NCBI GenBank assembly: GCA_905182035.1
Contig: CAJIZL010000005.1
Span: 1-64,000, forward strand
Direction of reading: 5' to 3'
DNA length: 64,000 nucleotides
Source: Oceanospirillaceae bacterium ASP10-02a
Lineage (GTDB): Bacteria > Pseudomonadota > Gammaproteobacteria > Pseudomonadales > Balneatricaceae
This document shows positions 53,824-62,961 of this stretch, in pieces (position 1 is the first letter of the stretch; each line of letters begins with the position of its first letter). The position numbers were made by a program, and so were the translations under genes. The notes under the pieces were generated by a model. The model saw nothing but the letters and a program-made list of their open reading frames with translations, did not search any database and was not told the DNA's origin.

Positions 53824-54714
53824 TTAGTTTGGTAGTGATAAGCTATGGCCATAACTAAAGCACCTTGGTTGCTGGGTCATTGGATCAATAAATTGAAGCT
53901 CCTTTGCCAGCAACTGTAATGGAGCTACATAGTTATCTGCCGATAGAGGATGTAATTTTGGGTAGTATTTATCATTCAGTATGGGCCAACCCAGCGCCTC
54001 CATGTGAAGGCGTAATTGATGGGTTTTTCCAGTAACGGGATTTAATTCAAATAGCGCCTGCTGAGCAGATTGCTGCAGGCATCGAATCACAGAATGACTA
54101 TTTGCTTCGCCGTTGGTCACGCACATGCGAAAGCGTGGTTCGGAATGCACTATACGATTTTTAACTTGCCACTCCTGGCCTATAAGATTTTCACCATGAC
54201 TAATGTTGGCAATTGCCTGGTAGGTCTTATGTATTTGCCGTGTCTGAAATAAATGGTGATAACGATGGCGTGTGCTTGGGTTAGTAGAGAATATGACCAA
54301 ACCGGCTGTCACTCTATCCAAGCGGTGTAACGCTTGTAAGGTCTCAATGCCTGTGCTGAGTCGTAAGCGATTTTGCAGGCATTCATTCACATAAATACCG
54401 CCCGGGGTTACTGCTAAAAAGTGGGGTTTATAGGCTACTAAAACATGCTCATCCTGAAATATAATCTCTTCCTTAAAAGGGATGCTGGGCTCGCTTTCGA
54501 CTTCTCTGTAATAGTAGATTCGTTGTTGTGGTTGAAACAGTGATTGTGCTGTTACCAATGATCGGTCGTGGTAATGTACCTTGCCATGGGCGATGCGCTG
54601 CCGCCAAACCTGAGCATCAATGTAGGGGAATTTAATGATCAGGTATTCCAGCACAGTGGTTACGCCAGGGTTAGTCTGGGGTAAGCTTAGTCGTGAAGGA
54701 TAGTCAGAAATTGC
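53824..54714 (-). CDS. RluA-family RNA pseudouridine synthase
   Basis: I favour ATG 54714, which begins near the usual family N-terminus (SDYPSRLSLPQTNPGVTTVLEYLIIKFP); an upstream ATG at 54762 is possible, and neither has a good ribosome-binding site. The product has 296 residues. The catalytic Asp is in ALHRLDRVTAGLVIF, and PVTGKTHQLRLHMEALGWPILNDKYY is the C-terminal motif. It isomerises uridine in rRNA or tRNA; the target site is not predictable. Confidence 0.92.
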   Translation of the reverse strand, partial: AISDYPSRLSLPQTNPGVTTVLEYLIIKFPYIDAQVWRQRIAHGKVHYHDRSLVTAQSLFQPQQRIYYYREVESEPSIPFKEEIIFQDEHVLVAYKPHFLAVTPGGIYVNECLQNRLRLSTGIETLQALHRLDRVTAGLVIFSTNPSTRHRYHHLFQTRQIHKTYQAIANISHGENLIGQEWQVKNRIVHSEPRFRMCVTNGEANSHSVIRCLQQSAQQALFELNPVTGKTHQLRLHMEALGWPILNDKYYPKLHPLSADNYVAPLQLLAKELQFIDPMTQQPRCFSYGHSLSLPN

Positions 54715-54829
54715 CATTGAAGGAGCCAAATTTTGACTATAACACGAGTTTAAGACCGCCATCTTGAGGGACGATTTTTTTGTCGCTCCACTATACAGCG
54801 TGATATGGCTAAATTCATAGAATAATGAC

Positions 54830-55161
54830 GTGGAACCTAGATTCAGTTTTGTGGATTCTAGTGCAGTTGCTTGGGAAAAACTCCTAGGGGTTAGTGGTGT
54901 TGAGATTAAAAAGCTGTAGGGGCCAATGGCCAGGTAATGGCGCTATATAGGTTTTTGCCTAACATCATATTTCCAGACCATCTGCACGATGCGCCTGAGT
55001 TCCTCTATTTACTAGAAGGCAGTGCCAAAGTTGATGGTCAATGGATACAGGCCCGCTGGGCAAGCGTAGCAGGAATTGGCACTTTAGCAATAGATTTTCA
55101 AAGTGGGGATGCAGGTTGTGTATTCGTCGCTGTATATACTATGGGTACAAACAATATTTAG
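54830..55161 (+). pseudogene. ChrR-like cupin gene broken by a frameshift
   Basis: From GTG 54830 one frame reads VEPRFSFVDSSAVAWEKLLG then VSGVEIKKL and hits TAG at ~54916. The continuing cupin sequence (VGANGQVMALYRFLPN, FPDHLHDAPEFLYLLEGSAKVDGQW, GDAGCVFVAVYTMG) is in the next frame and ends at 55161. Adding one A to the A5 run at 54908-54912 rejoins them into one ~110-residue cupin like the C-terminal domain of the anti-sigma factor ChrR, without the zinc-binding anti-sigma domain. The metal motif HLHDAPEF is intact. Confidence 0.78.
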
Positions 55162-55186
55162 TAGCACGCTAACAGGTGAAAATACA

Positions 55187-55402
55187 ATGAACCAAATTAA
55201 CCCGAAAAAACTGCTCAACAGCAAGTGGACAGCCGTTAAACCTAAAAACAAGGAAAAACACTTCACCGTGATAGCGGTAGAATTTGATGATGACGAAGCA
55301 GTTAGCTCCTGTTTTATTGAAGCTGTTATGTCTAAGCGTGAAACAGACATCCAATGGCAAGAATTAAAAGACATCAGTCAATGGCTGCAGGGTTGGAAAT
55401 AA
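55187..55402 (+). CDS. TIGR02450-type small Trp-rich protein
   Basis: This 71-residue protein starts at ATG 55187 with AGGTGA upstream; the longer upstream frame overlaps the cupin remnant and is not used. The opening NQINPKKLLNSKWTAVKPKNKEKHFTVIAVEFDDDE and ending WQELKDISQWLQGWK match the Trp-rich TIGR02450 family, small proteins often found near photolyase genes in marine gammaproteobacteria. Function unknown. Confidence 0.88.
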   Translation: MNQINPKKLLNSKWTAVKPKNKEKHFTVIAVEFDDDEAVSSCFIEAVMSKRETDIQWQELKDISQWLQGWK

Positions 55403-55449
55403 TACAAGTGTGATCACCTTTTGGGCTGGCGTTATTCTAGAGTTTAAGT

Positions 55450-55794
55450 ATGCGTAAAACTGATAAAAAAATTGATAATCAACTTAGGCTTGTATTGACT
55501 GAGGCTTGTGAAATTGCTTTGAAGGACATTCATGGCTTTCAATGGCTTACTCACTTGGTTAATTATTCGAACTTCCCTAAAAGCTTAAAGGTAGTGTGTG
55601 TTTTTGACACTAATGAAAACCTATCTTGTTTTATGTCCCAAAAAACCAAAACAGAACTTGCCTCTCTTATTCAAATGAAGCTTCACACCGTTAATATTGA
55701 AGTAAAAAATGTGGAGGATCATATTTTTTATGACACAGAACAAAACTGTCACAAAGAGCACCATGGTAAATGGGCCAGCAGGCTGTTGCACTAA
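55450..55794 (+). CDS. Conserved hypothetical protein
   Basis: This 114-residue soluble protein (RKTDKKIDNQLRLVLTEACEIALKDIHGFQWLTHLVNY, SLKVVCVFDTNENL) has a charged C-terminus containing HKEHHGKW. It resembles a conserved hypothetical family in marine gammaproteobacteria that is sometimes labelled Fis-like without experimental support. It lies convergent with the photolyase gene (12 bp between stops). Confidence 0.7.
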   Translation: MRKTDKKIDNQLRLVLTEACEIALKDIHGFQWLTHLVNYSNFPKSLKVVCVFDTNENLSCFMSQKTKTELASLIQMKLHTVNIEVKNVEDHIFYDTEQNCHKEHHGKWASRLLH

Positions 55795-55806
55795 GGCTAT
55801 AGCTGG

Positions 55807-57222
55807 CTAAAAATTCTTGGTACTGCCATAGGCCTCTAAGGCTTTTTGACGCGATTCCTTTATTTGCACAATGGGGTGTGGGTAAGTTTCACCCAGGGTG
55901 ATATTAGCTTGGTTTAATACTTCTGGAGGCGCCTCCCAAGGCCGGAATAAATACTTATCTGGTAGTGCTTTGAGTTCAGGCACATAGAGCTTGGTATATT
56001 CCCCTTGAGGGTCGAACTTTTCGCCTTGGATGATTGGGTTGAATACCCTGAAATAGGGCGAGGCATCTGTGCCACACCCTGCGACCCATTGCCAGCTTGC
56101 ACTGTTGCTGGCTAAGTCTGCATCCACAAGGCAGTCCCAAAACCAGCTGGCCCCTAAGCGCCAGTCAACCAATAGATTCTTGATAAGAAATGATGCAACA
56201 ACCATGCGAACACGGTTGTGCATATAACCTGTTTGCCACAGTTCTCGCATGCCTGCATCAACCAATGGATAGCCTGTTAACCCTTGTTGCCAGCACTTTA
56301 GCCAAGCTGGGTTATTTTCCCATGGAAAATAGTTGAAGTTAGTTTTTAAGTTTTGGTTAGGCAAGCCAGGAAAATGAAATAGTAAATAATAAGAAAATTC
56401 CCGCCAGCGTATTTCTCTCTTAAAGTGCTCACTGTTTTCATCATCAGGTATGGTGAGCAATGCATTGATGATTTGATGTGGTGAAATGTCTCCAAAATGA
56501 AGGTGAGGGGATAGTCTAGAAATTGCTTTTAATGCAGGTCGATCTCTGCCATCTTTGTAATCGTTTATGCCATTAGATAAAAATTTGTTTAGCAGTAATG
56601 ATGCGCCAGCTTCACCTGGCTCCCAACACTTATGCAAGCCAGAATCCCAATTAATTGTAGGTAATAATGTTAGACCTTCTAGGCTTGAGGCATGGGAATC
56701 ATTGATTAACGGTGTTGGCAACTGAGGTGCTGGTAAGAGCGTAATAGGGGGGTCAATTTTGCTCGCCTCACGGTGATACGGGGTGAATACTTTATAAGGG
56801 CTGGCATCCTTCTTAAGCACAGACCAGGGTTCATTTAGTAATGAGCCATTAATGCTGTTAGCCTTGATACCTTGCGACGATAATTGCGTTTTGATGTGCT
56901 GACTCTGCGCGATATGGTTGGGCTCATAACAACGATTCCAGTAGACAGCATCAACTGCAAATCGCTGACATAAATCAGCAATGATGGTTGCGGCATCACC
57001 ACGATAGACATTTAAGGCGTTGCCCAATGACGTATCCAATGCTTTTAATGAATGATGCAGCCACCACCGGCTCGCACCACCCATCTGGTACTGGCCTGCA
57101 TTTTCATCATCGAGTATGTAAATAGGTAGTACATTGGATGCTTCACACGCGGCTATAAGGGCTGGGTTATGGCTCAGGCGTAAGTCTTGGCGAAACCATA
57201 TGATTGATAGTGAACTATGCAT
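55807..57222 (-). CDS. phrB: Deoxyribodipyrimidine photolyase (cryptochrome/photolyase family)
   Basis: I start at ATG 57222, before HSSLSIIWFRQDLRLSHNPAL; a TTG eight codons upstream overlaps the previous gene. The 471-residue product has the antenna domain and the FAD-binding helical domain. Motifs include KDGRDRPALKAISRLSPHLHFGDISPHQI, FKREIRWREFSYYLLFHFP, PLVDAGMRELWQTGYMHNRVRMVVASFL and WVAGCGTDASPYFRVFNP. The intact Trp residues of the electron chain support light-driven CPD repair. It is the last gene of the stress operon. Confidence 0.95.
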   Translation of the reverse strand: MHSSLSIIWFRQDLRLSHNPALIAACEASNVLPIYILDDENAGQYQMGGASRWWLHHSLKALDTSLGNALNVYRGDAATIIADLCQRFAVDAVYWNRCYEPNHIAQSQHIKTQLSSQGIKANSINGSLLNEPWSVLKKDASPYKVFTPYHREASKIDPPITLLPAPQLPTPLINDSHASSLEGLTLLPTINWDSGLHKCWEPGEAGASLLLNKFLSNGINDYKDGRDRPALKAISRLSPHLHFGDISPHQIINALLTIPDDENSEHFKREIRWREFSYYLLFHFPGLPNQNLKTNFNYFPWENNPAWLKCWQQGLTGYPLVDAGMRELWQTGYMHNRVRMVVASFLIKNLLVDWRLGASWFWDCLVDADLASNSASWQWVAGCGTDASPYFRVFNPIIQGEKFDPQGEYTKLYVPELKALPDKYLFRPWEAPPEVLNQANITLGETYPHPIVQIKESRQKALEAYGSTKNF

Positions 57223-57229
57223 AACTAAT

Positions 57230-57784
57230 CTACTCGATCTTTTCAATGACTAACGTTATTTGGCCTACATTAAATCCCCATTTGGTCATTTCAGTTTGGT
57301 TAATCAAGCGAGATTCATCAAGTTGGTAGATCCAATCGTTCAAATCGATGTCCCACGTTGTGCCGTCAACTTCTATAGCTAAGGTATAGCGCCAATTAAA
57401 GGCAAAGCCTTGGCTTACACCTGTAGCTTCGCCCACTGAATCTGATGCTACACCGCTGTATTGATTGTCACCGTGCTTTACAAGATTCCACACTCTGCGT
57501 TGTGTTTCACCATCATCATAAAAAAAGTCTTCTTCTAGCAGGCCGTTATTACCTTCCCATGAGCCTACTAAATCGGCACGAAAACGCCTGATGACCTTGC
57601 CGTCTCTGTTTTGCACCATGCCGTATGCGGCCAGCTTGCCGTCAAAAAAGGTCTTCATATCAAATGCAGGTGTGGTCGATCGGTAATCAGAAATCGTGGT
57701 ACTGCATCCGACCAATAATAAGCCTAAAAAAGTTGCCACAAATAAACGCGAACAATTGTGCATAAAATAGTTAAAAGTAGTCAT
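57230..57784 (-). CDS. DUF3833 lipoprotein
   Basis: This 184-residue protein has a lipoprotein signal (FVATFLGLLLVGCSTT, lipobox LVGC). The mature part (FDGKLAAYGMVQNRDGKVIRRFRADLVGSWEGNNGLLEEDFFYDDGETQRRVWNLVK) is the DUF3833 family, probably a beta-barrel lipid-binding shape. It is invariably found with DUF2878/CFA/DUF1365 genes, so a role in handling modified lipids is likely. ATGA overlap with the previous gene. Confidence 0.9.
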   Translation of the reverse strand: MTTFNYFMHNCSRLFVATFLGLLLVGCSTTISDYRSTTPAFDMKTFFDGKLAAYGMVQNRDGKVIRRFRADLVGSWEGNNGLLEEDFFYDDGETQRRVWNLVKHGDNQYSGVASDSVGEATGVSQGFAFNWRYTLAIEVDGTTWDIDLNDWIYQLDESRLINQTEMTKWGFNVGQITLVIEKIE

Positions 57785-58347
57785 GGTTTTATTCCTATTA
57801 ATTGATTACGTTGTGCTGGTTTTAATGTGTTCTTTGATAGCCAGATGGCTGTAAAAGCAGATGAAAACAAAGGCTCACTTAAGGAGCCAATAAATCGTTT
57901 ATTATAAAAAAAGTGACTAATGCCTTCTTCATCTACATATAATATAAGCTGGTCTTGTGGCGCAATATCTGGCCAAATATCACGCAACCTTGATACCCAC
58001 TCAACGCGATAATCAATATTTTGACGTTCCCACTCATCAATTGTTGATTGTATTAGCTGTTCAGCACTGATGGTCTTTTTATAAAGTAAATCGAGGGATA
58101 GGGGCCATTTATTTAGTTCATATGTACCTGTTGGGGTAAGTACTTTGGCCTCATAAATCTCAAACCAAAGCCACTTCATTTTAGCTGTACCGACTAACTT
58201 GAATGTTGGTACTGGCGTCACCTCAATTGAGGTCTCTAAATTAAAGCTTTGGTGGCTTAATGCTTGAGTGCTATAGGCATAGTGACTAGGCAATAGTACT
58301 AAGCAGAAAAAGATGAATATTTTTGTCTGTGAACTCAGGCTACCCAT
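57781..58347 (-). CDS. Chalcone-isomerase-like exported protein
   Basis: This 188-residue protein has a Sec signal (cleavage near AYS, residue ~26). The mature domain (FKLVGTAKMKWLWFEIYEAKVLTPTGTYELNKWPLSLDLLYKKTISAEQLIQSTIDEWERQ) is the chalcone-isomerase-like fold, whose bacterial members are thought to bind fatty acids. It overlaps neighbours on both sides (8 and 4 bp). Confidence 0.88.
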   Translation of the reverse strand: MGSLSSQTKIFIFFCLVLLPSHYAYSTQALSHQSFNLETSIEVTPVPTFKLVGTAKMKWLWFEIYEAKVLTPTGTYELNKWPLSLDLLYKKTISAEQLIQSTIDEWERQNIDYRVEWVSRLRDIWPDIAPQDQLILYVDEEGISHFFYNKRFIGSLSEPLFSSAFTAIWLSKNTLKPAQRNQLIGIKP

Positions 58348-58831
58348 AGTGGGGTTTCCTCATTAAAATATCTAGCTTGACACATAACGGTAAGAAGACG
58401 CCCCAGATGATGGACACTATTGTTAAAGTCAGCAGTGCGCCGCGAGGCAAATCAACAGCACCAAACTTCCAGCTAGCCCAATAAGCATAGACACCACCTA
58501 ACGCACTGAAGCTGATAAGGTACATCAGCTTGAAGTTACGTAAAAAGCGCATGCTATGACCTAAATTAAGAATAAAAGCGATCCATAAAACGATCAGCCA
58601 TGCAGGCCATTCAGTAAAGCTAAAAAAGCCTAATGTGGTCATACATAAGTCGATAAAAAAGCCACCAAAGGCAAGTGATAGAACTTTGAAATCATCAAGG
58701 CGACTAGGTGTTAAAACAAAATGCATGACTAAAATGGCGACAGGAACAGGTAGCCATTTGTTGCCGCCAAATATCAACACCAGCCACATGATTTGAAAGC
58801 TAACTGGTTGAAACCACTGCCACATTTTCAT
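58340..58831 (-). CDS. DUF2878 membrane protein
   Basis: This 163-residue protein has about five transmembrane helices (FQIMWLVLIFGGNKWLPVPVAILVMHFVL; FGGFFIDLCMTTLGFF; PAWLIVLWIAFILNLGHSM; LMYLISFSALGGVYAYWASW; LLTLTIVSIIWGVFLPLCVKL). It matches the DUF2878 family present in this operon type. Function unknown, probably lipid related by context. Confidence 0.88.
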   Translation of the reverse strand: MKMWQWFQPVSFQIMWLVLIFGGNKWLPVPVAILVMHFVLTPSRLDDFKVLSLAFGGFFIDLCMTTLGFFSFTEWPAWLIVLWIAFILNLGHSMRFLRNFKLMYLISFSALGGVYAYWASWKFGAVDLPRGALLTLTIVSIIWGVFLPLCVKLDILMRKPHYG

Positions 58832-58840
58832 TACGCTACC

Positions 58841-60070
58841 TTAGTATTCGTTCTTAATGAGTTCAATATGGGCTAAGCCAATTGCCGACTCACGAAAGCC
58901 ACCTTCACAGTAGCAAAAGTAATATTCCCACAGGCGGATAAAATCTTCGTTAAAGCCTAACGATTGAATTGCTTCGCGATTGTCTAAGAAACTTACTCTC
59001 CAGGCGTTGAGTGTTTTAGCATAATCAATGCGGTAGTCTGATAACTGTTTCATATACATGTTGGTATTGTTTTTAACTAGATCACAAATCACACTGACAG
59101 AAGGCAAGTGGCCACCAGGAAATATATTACGTTGGATAAAGTCCACGTTGTTAACATAGCTATCGTAGCGTTGATCATTCATTGTGATTGCTTGGATAAA
59201 GGATGTTCCACCTGGTTTTAATAATTTATCCAACGTTTTAAAGTAGGTAGGCATGAACTTATGCCCTACGGCTTCAATCATTTCAATGGAAACAATTTTG
59301 GAGTATTGGCCCGTTAAGTCCCGGTAGTCTTTTTTTAATAGTGTAATTTTATGGTTAAGATGTGCATCACTGATACGCTGTTGTGCTAAGTCAAACTGGG
59401 CTTCTGATATGGTTGTCGTAGTGACTTGGCAACCATAATTTTTAGCTGCATAACAGGCTAAGCCACCCCATCCAGTGCCTATTTCTAGTAAATGATCATC
59501 TTTAGTGAGTTTTAATGCATCACAGATAGTTTTGAGCTTATGCTGCTGGGCCTCTTCAAGCGTTGTCGTTTTATGAGGGAATATTCCAGATGAATATTGC
59601 ATCGCTTCATCTAAAAAGAACTGATACATTTCATTGCTTAGGTCGTAATGGGCGGCTATGTTTGTTCGGCTTCCAGCTTTACTATTTCGATTTAGCCGGT
59701 GCTTAAACATATTTATAATGTTCAATAAAAAACCAAAACGTTGTTCGTGCTTTTCCAGTGTTGCTAGATTTCGAGAGAATAGTCGAATCACGTCGACTAA
59801 GTTATCACTGCTCCATAAGCCTTCTACATAGGCTTCGCCTGCACCAATGCTGCCACCCCATAAAATACGTGAGTAAGCCTTTTGGTCATGAATAGTGATG
59901 GTTACGTTGATACTTGCATCAGGATTACCAAACAAAACCTCGTGACCATTCTCCACTAGCCGAATATGGCCATCGATTAACTTTTTGAGTAATGAATACA
60001 CTATTCTTTTACTGAGCGAGGGTTTCCCCATTTTCTCAATGTCTTTGGTGTTGGGCATGGGCATGGTCAT
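58841..60070 (-). CDS. cfa: Cyclopropane-fatty-acyl-phospholipid synthase family enzyme
   Basis: This 409-residue SAM-dependent enzyme has the SAM-binding core HLLEIGTGWGGLACYAAKNYGCQVTTTTISEAQ near residue 200. It also has YDLSNEMYQFFLDEAMQYSSGIF, VSIEMIEAVGHKFMPTYF and RNIFPGGHLPSVSVI. It transfers a methylene to unsaturated acyl chains or a related modification such as furan fatty acid precursors in singlet-oxygen-stress clusters. Overlaps the DUF1365 gene by 4 bp. Confidence 0.94.
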   Translation of the reverse strand: MTMPMPNTKDIEKMGKPSLSKRIVYSLLKKLIDGHIRLVENGHEVLFGNPDASINVTITIHDQKAYSRILWGGSIGAGEAYVEGLWSSDNLVDVIRLFSRNLATLEKHEQRFGFLLNIINMFKHRLNRNSKAGSRTNIAAHYDLSNEMYQFFLDEAMQYSSGIFPHKTTTLEEAQQHKLKTICDALKLTKDDHLLEIGTGWGGLACYAAKNYGCQVTTTTISEAQFDLAQQRISDAHLNHKITLLKKDYRDLTGQYSKIVSIEMIEAVGHKFMPTYFKTLDKLLKPGGTSFIQAITMNDQRYDSYVNNVDFIQRNIFPGGHLPSVSVICDLVKNNTNMYMKQLSDYRIDYAKTLNAWRVSFLDNREAIQSLGFNEDFIRLWEYYFCYCEGGFRESAIGLAHIELIKNEY

Positions 60071-60930
60071 GATTTACTCTTTGTAGTGGACTTTCTAATC
60101 GACAAGGTAGGTGATTCGGATTTTTTTATTTGATATGGCACGTAACGAATGCGTTTTAAAAACAGCTTTAATGCCTGCCAATAAATAGCTCTAACAATGC
60201 TTACAGATACGATTGGCCAGCGCAGAAATACAGCAGTTAATTTTTTAGTGTTAATGTTATACCGCGTTGCTGAAAACGATGCAGTAAATAGGTGGTGCCC
60301 ACGCCAGCTTTCTATATGGATGTTTGTACTTGAAGTTGGCTCTTTAACACGCCACCGGTATTCCATGTCTAAATCCATAAAGGGTGAAACATGAAATGCT
60401 TTTTCGGTTGGTGCGGGTGATATTAAATCGATTAAGTAACAATGGCTATTATTCCAAGGTGTGTTGCTTACTTCGGCAATGAGGTATCTGGCAGTAACAT
60501 TTTCATACAAAAAGAAAAAATTAATAGGACTAAAATAAATGCCAAAGCAGCGTAATTGCGCTAACACGCATACGCGGTTGATAGTGCTAACGTTTGCACC
60601 CAATGAGCCCGCTATAGCAATGGCACGGGCCTTTAACATGTGCCCAGTATCAGATAATGACTCATCTATATTTAGTGGTTCATTTCTAAAGTAATCTGAT
60701 ATCTTGATCTGCAAAGGTGCCCATCGCTGCGATGAAAACCACCAGTATTTGCTATTAAGTAACGAGACCTCATCGAGGTCTAAAAAATTCATATAGAGTG
60801 GATACGTGAACTCATGCACTTTTGGGAAGAAACGCTTATGGAACACGTGACCAATATAAAATGCACTTTTCAGAGCAGGTTTTATAGTCTTATGATGAGC
60901 CGTTTGGCTATGTGTCTGAGCGTTATGCAT
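60067..60930 (-). CDS. DUF1365 protein
   Basis: I place the start at ATG 60930, whose ATGCATAA overlaps the FAD-protein stop, with AAGG upstream; the frame is open further. The 287-residue product shows SAFYIGHVFHKRFFPKVHEFTYPLYMNFLDLDEVSLL and INFFFLYENVTARYLIAEVSNTPWNNSHCYLI, the DUF1365 signature. It is nearly always adjacent to FAD oxidoreductase and CFA synthase genes. Biochemical function is not established. Confidence 0.9.
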   Translation of the reverse strand: MHNAQTHSQTAHHKTIKPALKSAFYIGHVFHKRFFPKVHEFTYPLYMNFLDLDEVSLLNSKYWWFSSQRWAPLQIKISDYFRNEPLNIDESLSDTGHMLKARAIAIAGSLGANVSTINRVCVLAQLRCFGIYFSPINFFFLYENVTARYLIAEVSNTPWNNSHCYLIDLISPAPTEKAFHVSPFMDLDMEYRWRVKEPTSSTNIHIESWRGHHLFTASFSATRYNINTKKLTAVFLRWPIVSVSIVRAIYWQALKLFLKRIRYVPYQIKKSESPTLSIRKSTTKSKS

Positions 60931-62230
60931 TTGCTGTGCCTTGTTGTGTAGCAGCATCAGTTGTATCAAGAGTGATATCAAAGCGTTGGCATACATCTAA
61001 AGCGCTTTTCACACCATCTTCATGAAATCCGTTGTACCAATATGCACCACAAAAGTGAGTTAAATTATTACCACAAATAGTGTGCCGTTGGTTTTGAGCG
61101 GTAATAGACTCGAGTGAAAAAACGGGATGTGCGTAGGTAAATTGACGTAAAATATGTTGTGGATCAATGCGTTTTGTTTGGTTAAGAGTGACACAAAGGT
61201 CTTGCTCAGTTTTGAGCCCTTGCAAAATGTTCATGTTGTAAGTTAGCGTTGGTAACTCATCGACTAGCGGGTCAATACAGTAGTTCCAGCTAGCGTACGC
61301 CTTTTTGCGTTTGGGCAGTAAACTATTATCTGTATGCAGCACTACGTCATTGGCGCGGTATTTAATGGCGCCCAACACTTCAGTTTCGTCCTGACTTGGA
61401 TCTTTTAATAATGCCAGCGCTTGGTCTGAGTGGCAGGCAAAAATAACCTCATCAAATAATTCAGCCCCACTTTGACTGATAACTTCAACATGGTCCCTAT
61501 GACGCGTGACTGACTCTACTGCCGAGTTAAGTCGAATGTCTTGTATAGCTTTGGTTAATCTTGGTATGTAGCAACGCGAGCCACCTTCAATCACATACCA
61601 TTGAGGACGGTTAGCAATGTCCAGTAAACCGTGATTACTCAAAAAGCGCAGGAAAAATTGTAATGGAAAGTCTCTACAACTGTTAATAGAAGCTGACCAA
61701 ATGGCTGCAGTCATTGCGAGGACATAATGGGTAGCAAAATAATCACTAAAACCATGCTTATCAAGAAACTCCCCTAAGGTGCCTTGGTTATTCTGGCTCA
61801 ACAGATGAGCTTTTTTTGACAGCCTATTGAAGCGTAGAATTTCGATAATAAAGTAATAAAAGCGTGGCTTTAATAAATTACGACGCTGTGCAAAAAGGCT
61901 ATTTAAACTATGCCCGTTGTACTCAAGCCCCGTGGCTTGGTTATGCACGCTAAAGCTCATTTCAGTCGGTTTGCTAGTGATCCCAATTTGATCCATCATT
62001 TTAATGAAATTAGGGTAAGTACGATCATTAAATACGATAAAACCAGTATCCACTGCTAGGGTTTTACCGTCTATATCAAGGTCGATGGTTGCTGTGTGTC
62101 CACCCAAATGGTCGTTAGCTTCAAATAGAGTCACCTGATGATGTTTGCTTAGCAGATAGCCACATGTTTGTCCTGAAATACCACTACCAATAATAGCAAT
62201 GCGCCTTTGTTTGGGATGTGAATATGTCAT
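60923..62230 (-). CDS. FAD-dependent amine-oxidase-fold oxidoreductase
   Basis: This 435-residue protein has the N-terminal dinucleotide motif IAIIGSGISGQTCGYLLSKHHQVTLFEANDHLGGHTATIDL. VDTGFIVFNDRTYPNFIKMMDQIGI and the terminal CGNNLTHFCGAYWYNGFHEDGVKSALDV are typical of the FAD proteins paired with DUF1365 and CFA synthase. It may oxidise a lipid substrate. ATGA overlap with the SDR gene. Confidence 0.93.
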   Translation of the reverse strand: MTYSHPKQRRIAIIGSGISGQTCGYLLSKHHQVTLFEANDHLGGHTATIDLDIDGKTLAVDTGFIVFNDRTYPNFIKMMDQIGITSKPTEMSFSVHNQATGLEYNGHSLNSLFAQRRNLLKPRFYYFIIEILRFNRLSKKAHLLSQNNQGTLGEFLDKHGFSDYFATHYVLAMTAAIWSASINSCRDFPLQFFLRFLSNHGLLDIANRPQWYVIEGGSRCYIPRLTKAIQDIRLNSAVESVTRHRDHVEVISQSGAELFDEVIFACHSDQALALLKDPSQDETEVLGAIKYRANDVVLHTDNSLLPKRKKAYASWNYCIDPLVDELPTLTYNMNILQGLKTEQDLCVTLNQTKRIDPQHILRQFTYAHPVFSLESITAQNQRHTICGNNLTHFCGAYWYNGFHEDGVKSALDVCQRFDITLDTTDAATQQGTANA

Positions 62231-62961
62231 TCGGCTGTCCTGATCATTTTAACAGCAAGGCGTCGCCAGAGTGCGTTGGGTAATAACGATAATATTTTCA
62301 TAATGAAAAAGAATATCTTTGGAAAATTAATCTCCAACTTTCTCTGTTCAAGACCTTGCATAATGTACTTGCAGGCCTGCTCGCCAGAGATGATGCCAGG
62401 CATGGAGAAAGTGTTTTTTTGTGTTAAAGCGGTATCTACAAATCCTGGACGAATAAGTGAAACAGCGATACCTCTTGGACTTAGGTCAATGGCCAGTGTG
62501 CGTGTTAAATAATCTAACGCGGCTTTGGAAGCACCATAAGCTTCAGAACGTGTGAGTGGCAACATGGTGACTGATGAGCTAACAATGGCTAGCTGGCCAC
62601 CTTGGTTAATGTTGCTTAATACTCCCTCTAAGCAATACCCTGTGCCAGTAACGTTGGTGTCTATGACCCTTTTAAACAGCGCACTATCAAATGACAATGG
62701 ATCATCCATGTATTCACATGTCCCTGCATTGAGTATCACGGCATCAAGCGCTCTGAATTCCTTAAGTTTGTTTATTACCTCAGTGCGCTGGTTAATATCA
62801 AAAGTGCACAGGATTAATGCTGGGTGTGTTGCTTTAATAGCGCTTTGTAATTTACTCAATGACCTACCACAGGCAATGACCTGCCAGCCAGCTTCTAAGT
62901 AGCTGTTAGCAAGGTGCATACCAATACCAGAGCTTGCCCCTGTAATTAAGATACGCTTCAC
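62227..62961 (-). CDS. Short-chain dehydrogenase/reductase
   Basis: This 244-residue protein has the Rossmann motif ITGASSGIGMHLANSYLEAGWQV, NAG in VILNAGTCEYMD, and the catalytic Ser...Tyr-x3-Lys in VSSSVTMLPLTRSEAYGASKAAL. It uses NAD(P)(H); substrate is unknown but the operon suggests a lipid-related compound. ATGA overlaps at both ends. Confidence 0.94.
   Translation of the reverse strand: MKRILITGASSGIGMHLANSYLEAGWQVIACGRSLSKLQSAIKATHPALILCTFDINQRTEVINKLKEFRALDAVILNAGTCEYMDDPLSFDSALFKRVIDTNVTGTGYCLEGVLSNINQGGQLAIVSSSVTMLPLTRSEAYGASKAALDYLTRTLAIDLSPRGIAVSLIRPGFVDTALTQKNTFSMPGIISGEQACKYIMQGLEQRKLEINFPKIFFFIMKILSLLPNALWRRLAVKMIRTAE

Noticed and set aside
54937-55161. Separate 74-residue cupin gene
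   Set aside because: It lacks a family N-terminus, which is present one frame over just upstream, so it is treated as part of a frameshifted gene.
60931-60996. Longer N-terminus for the DUF1365 protein
   Set aside because: It overlaps the FAD-protein coding end; ATG 60930 has a better ribosome-binding site and the usual family start.
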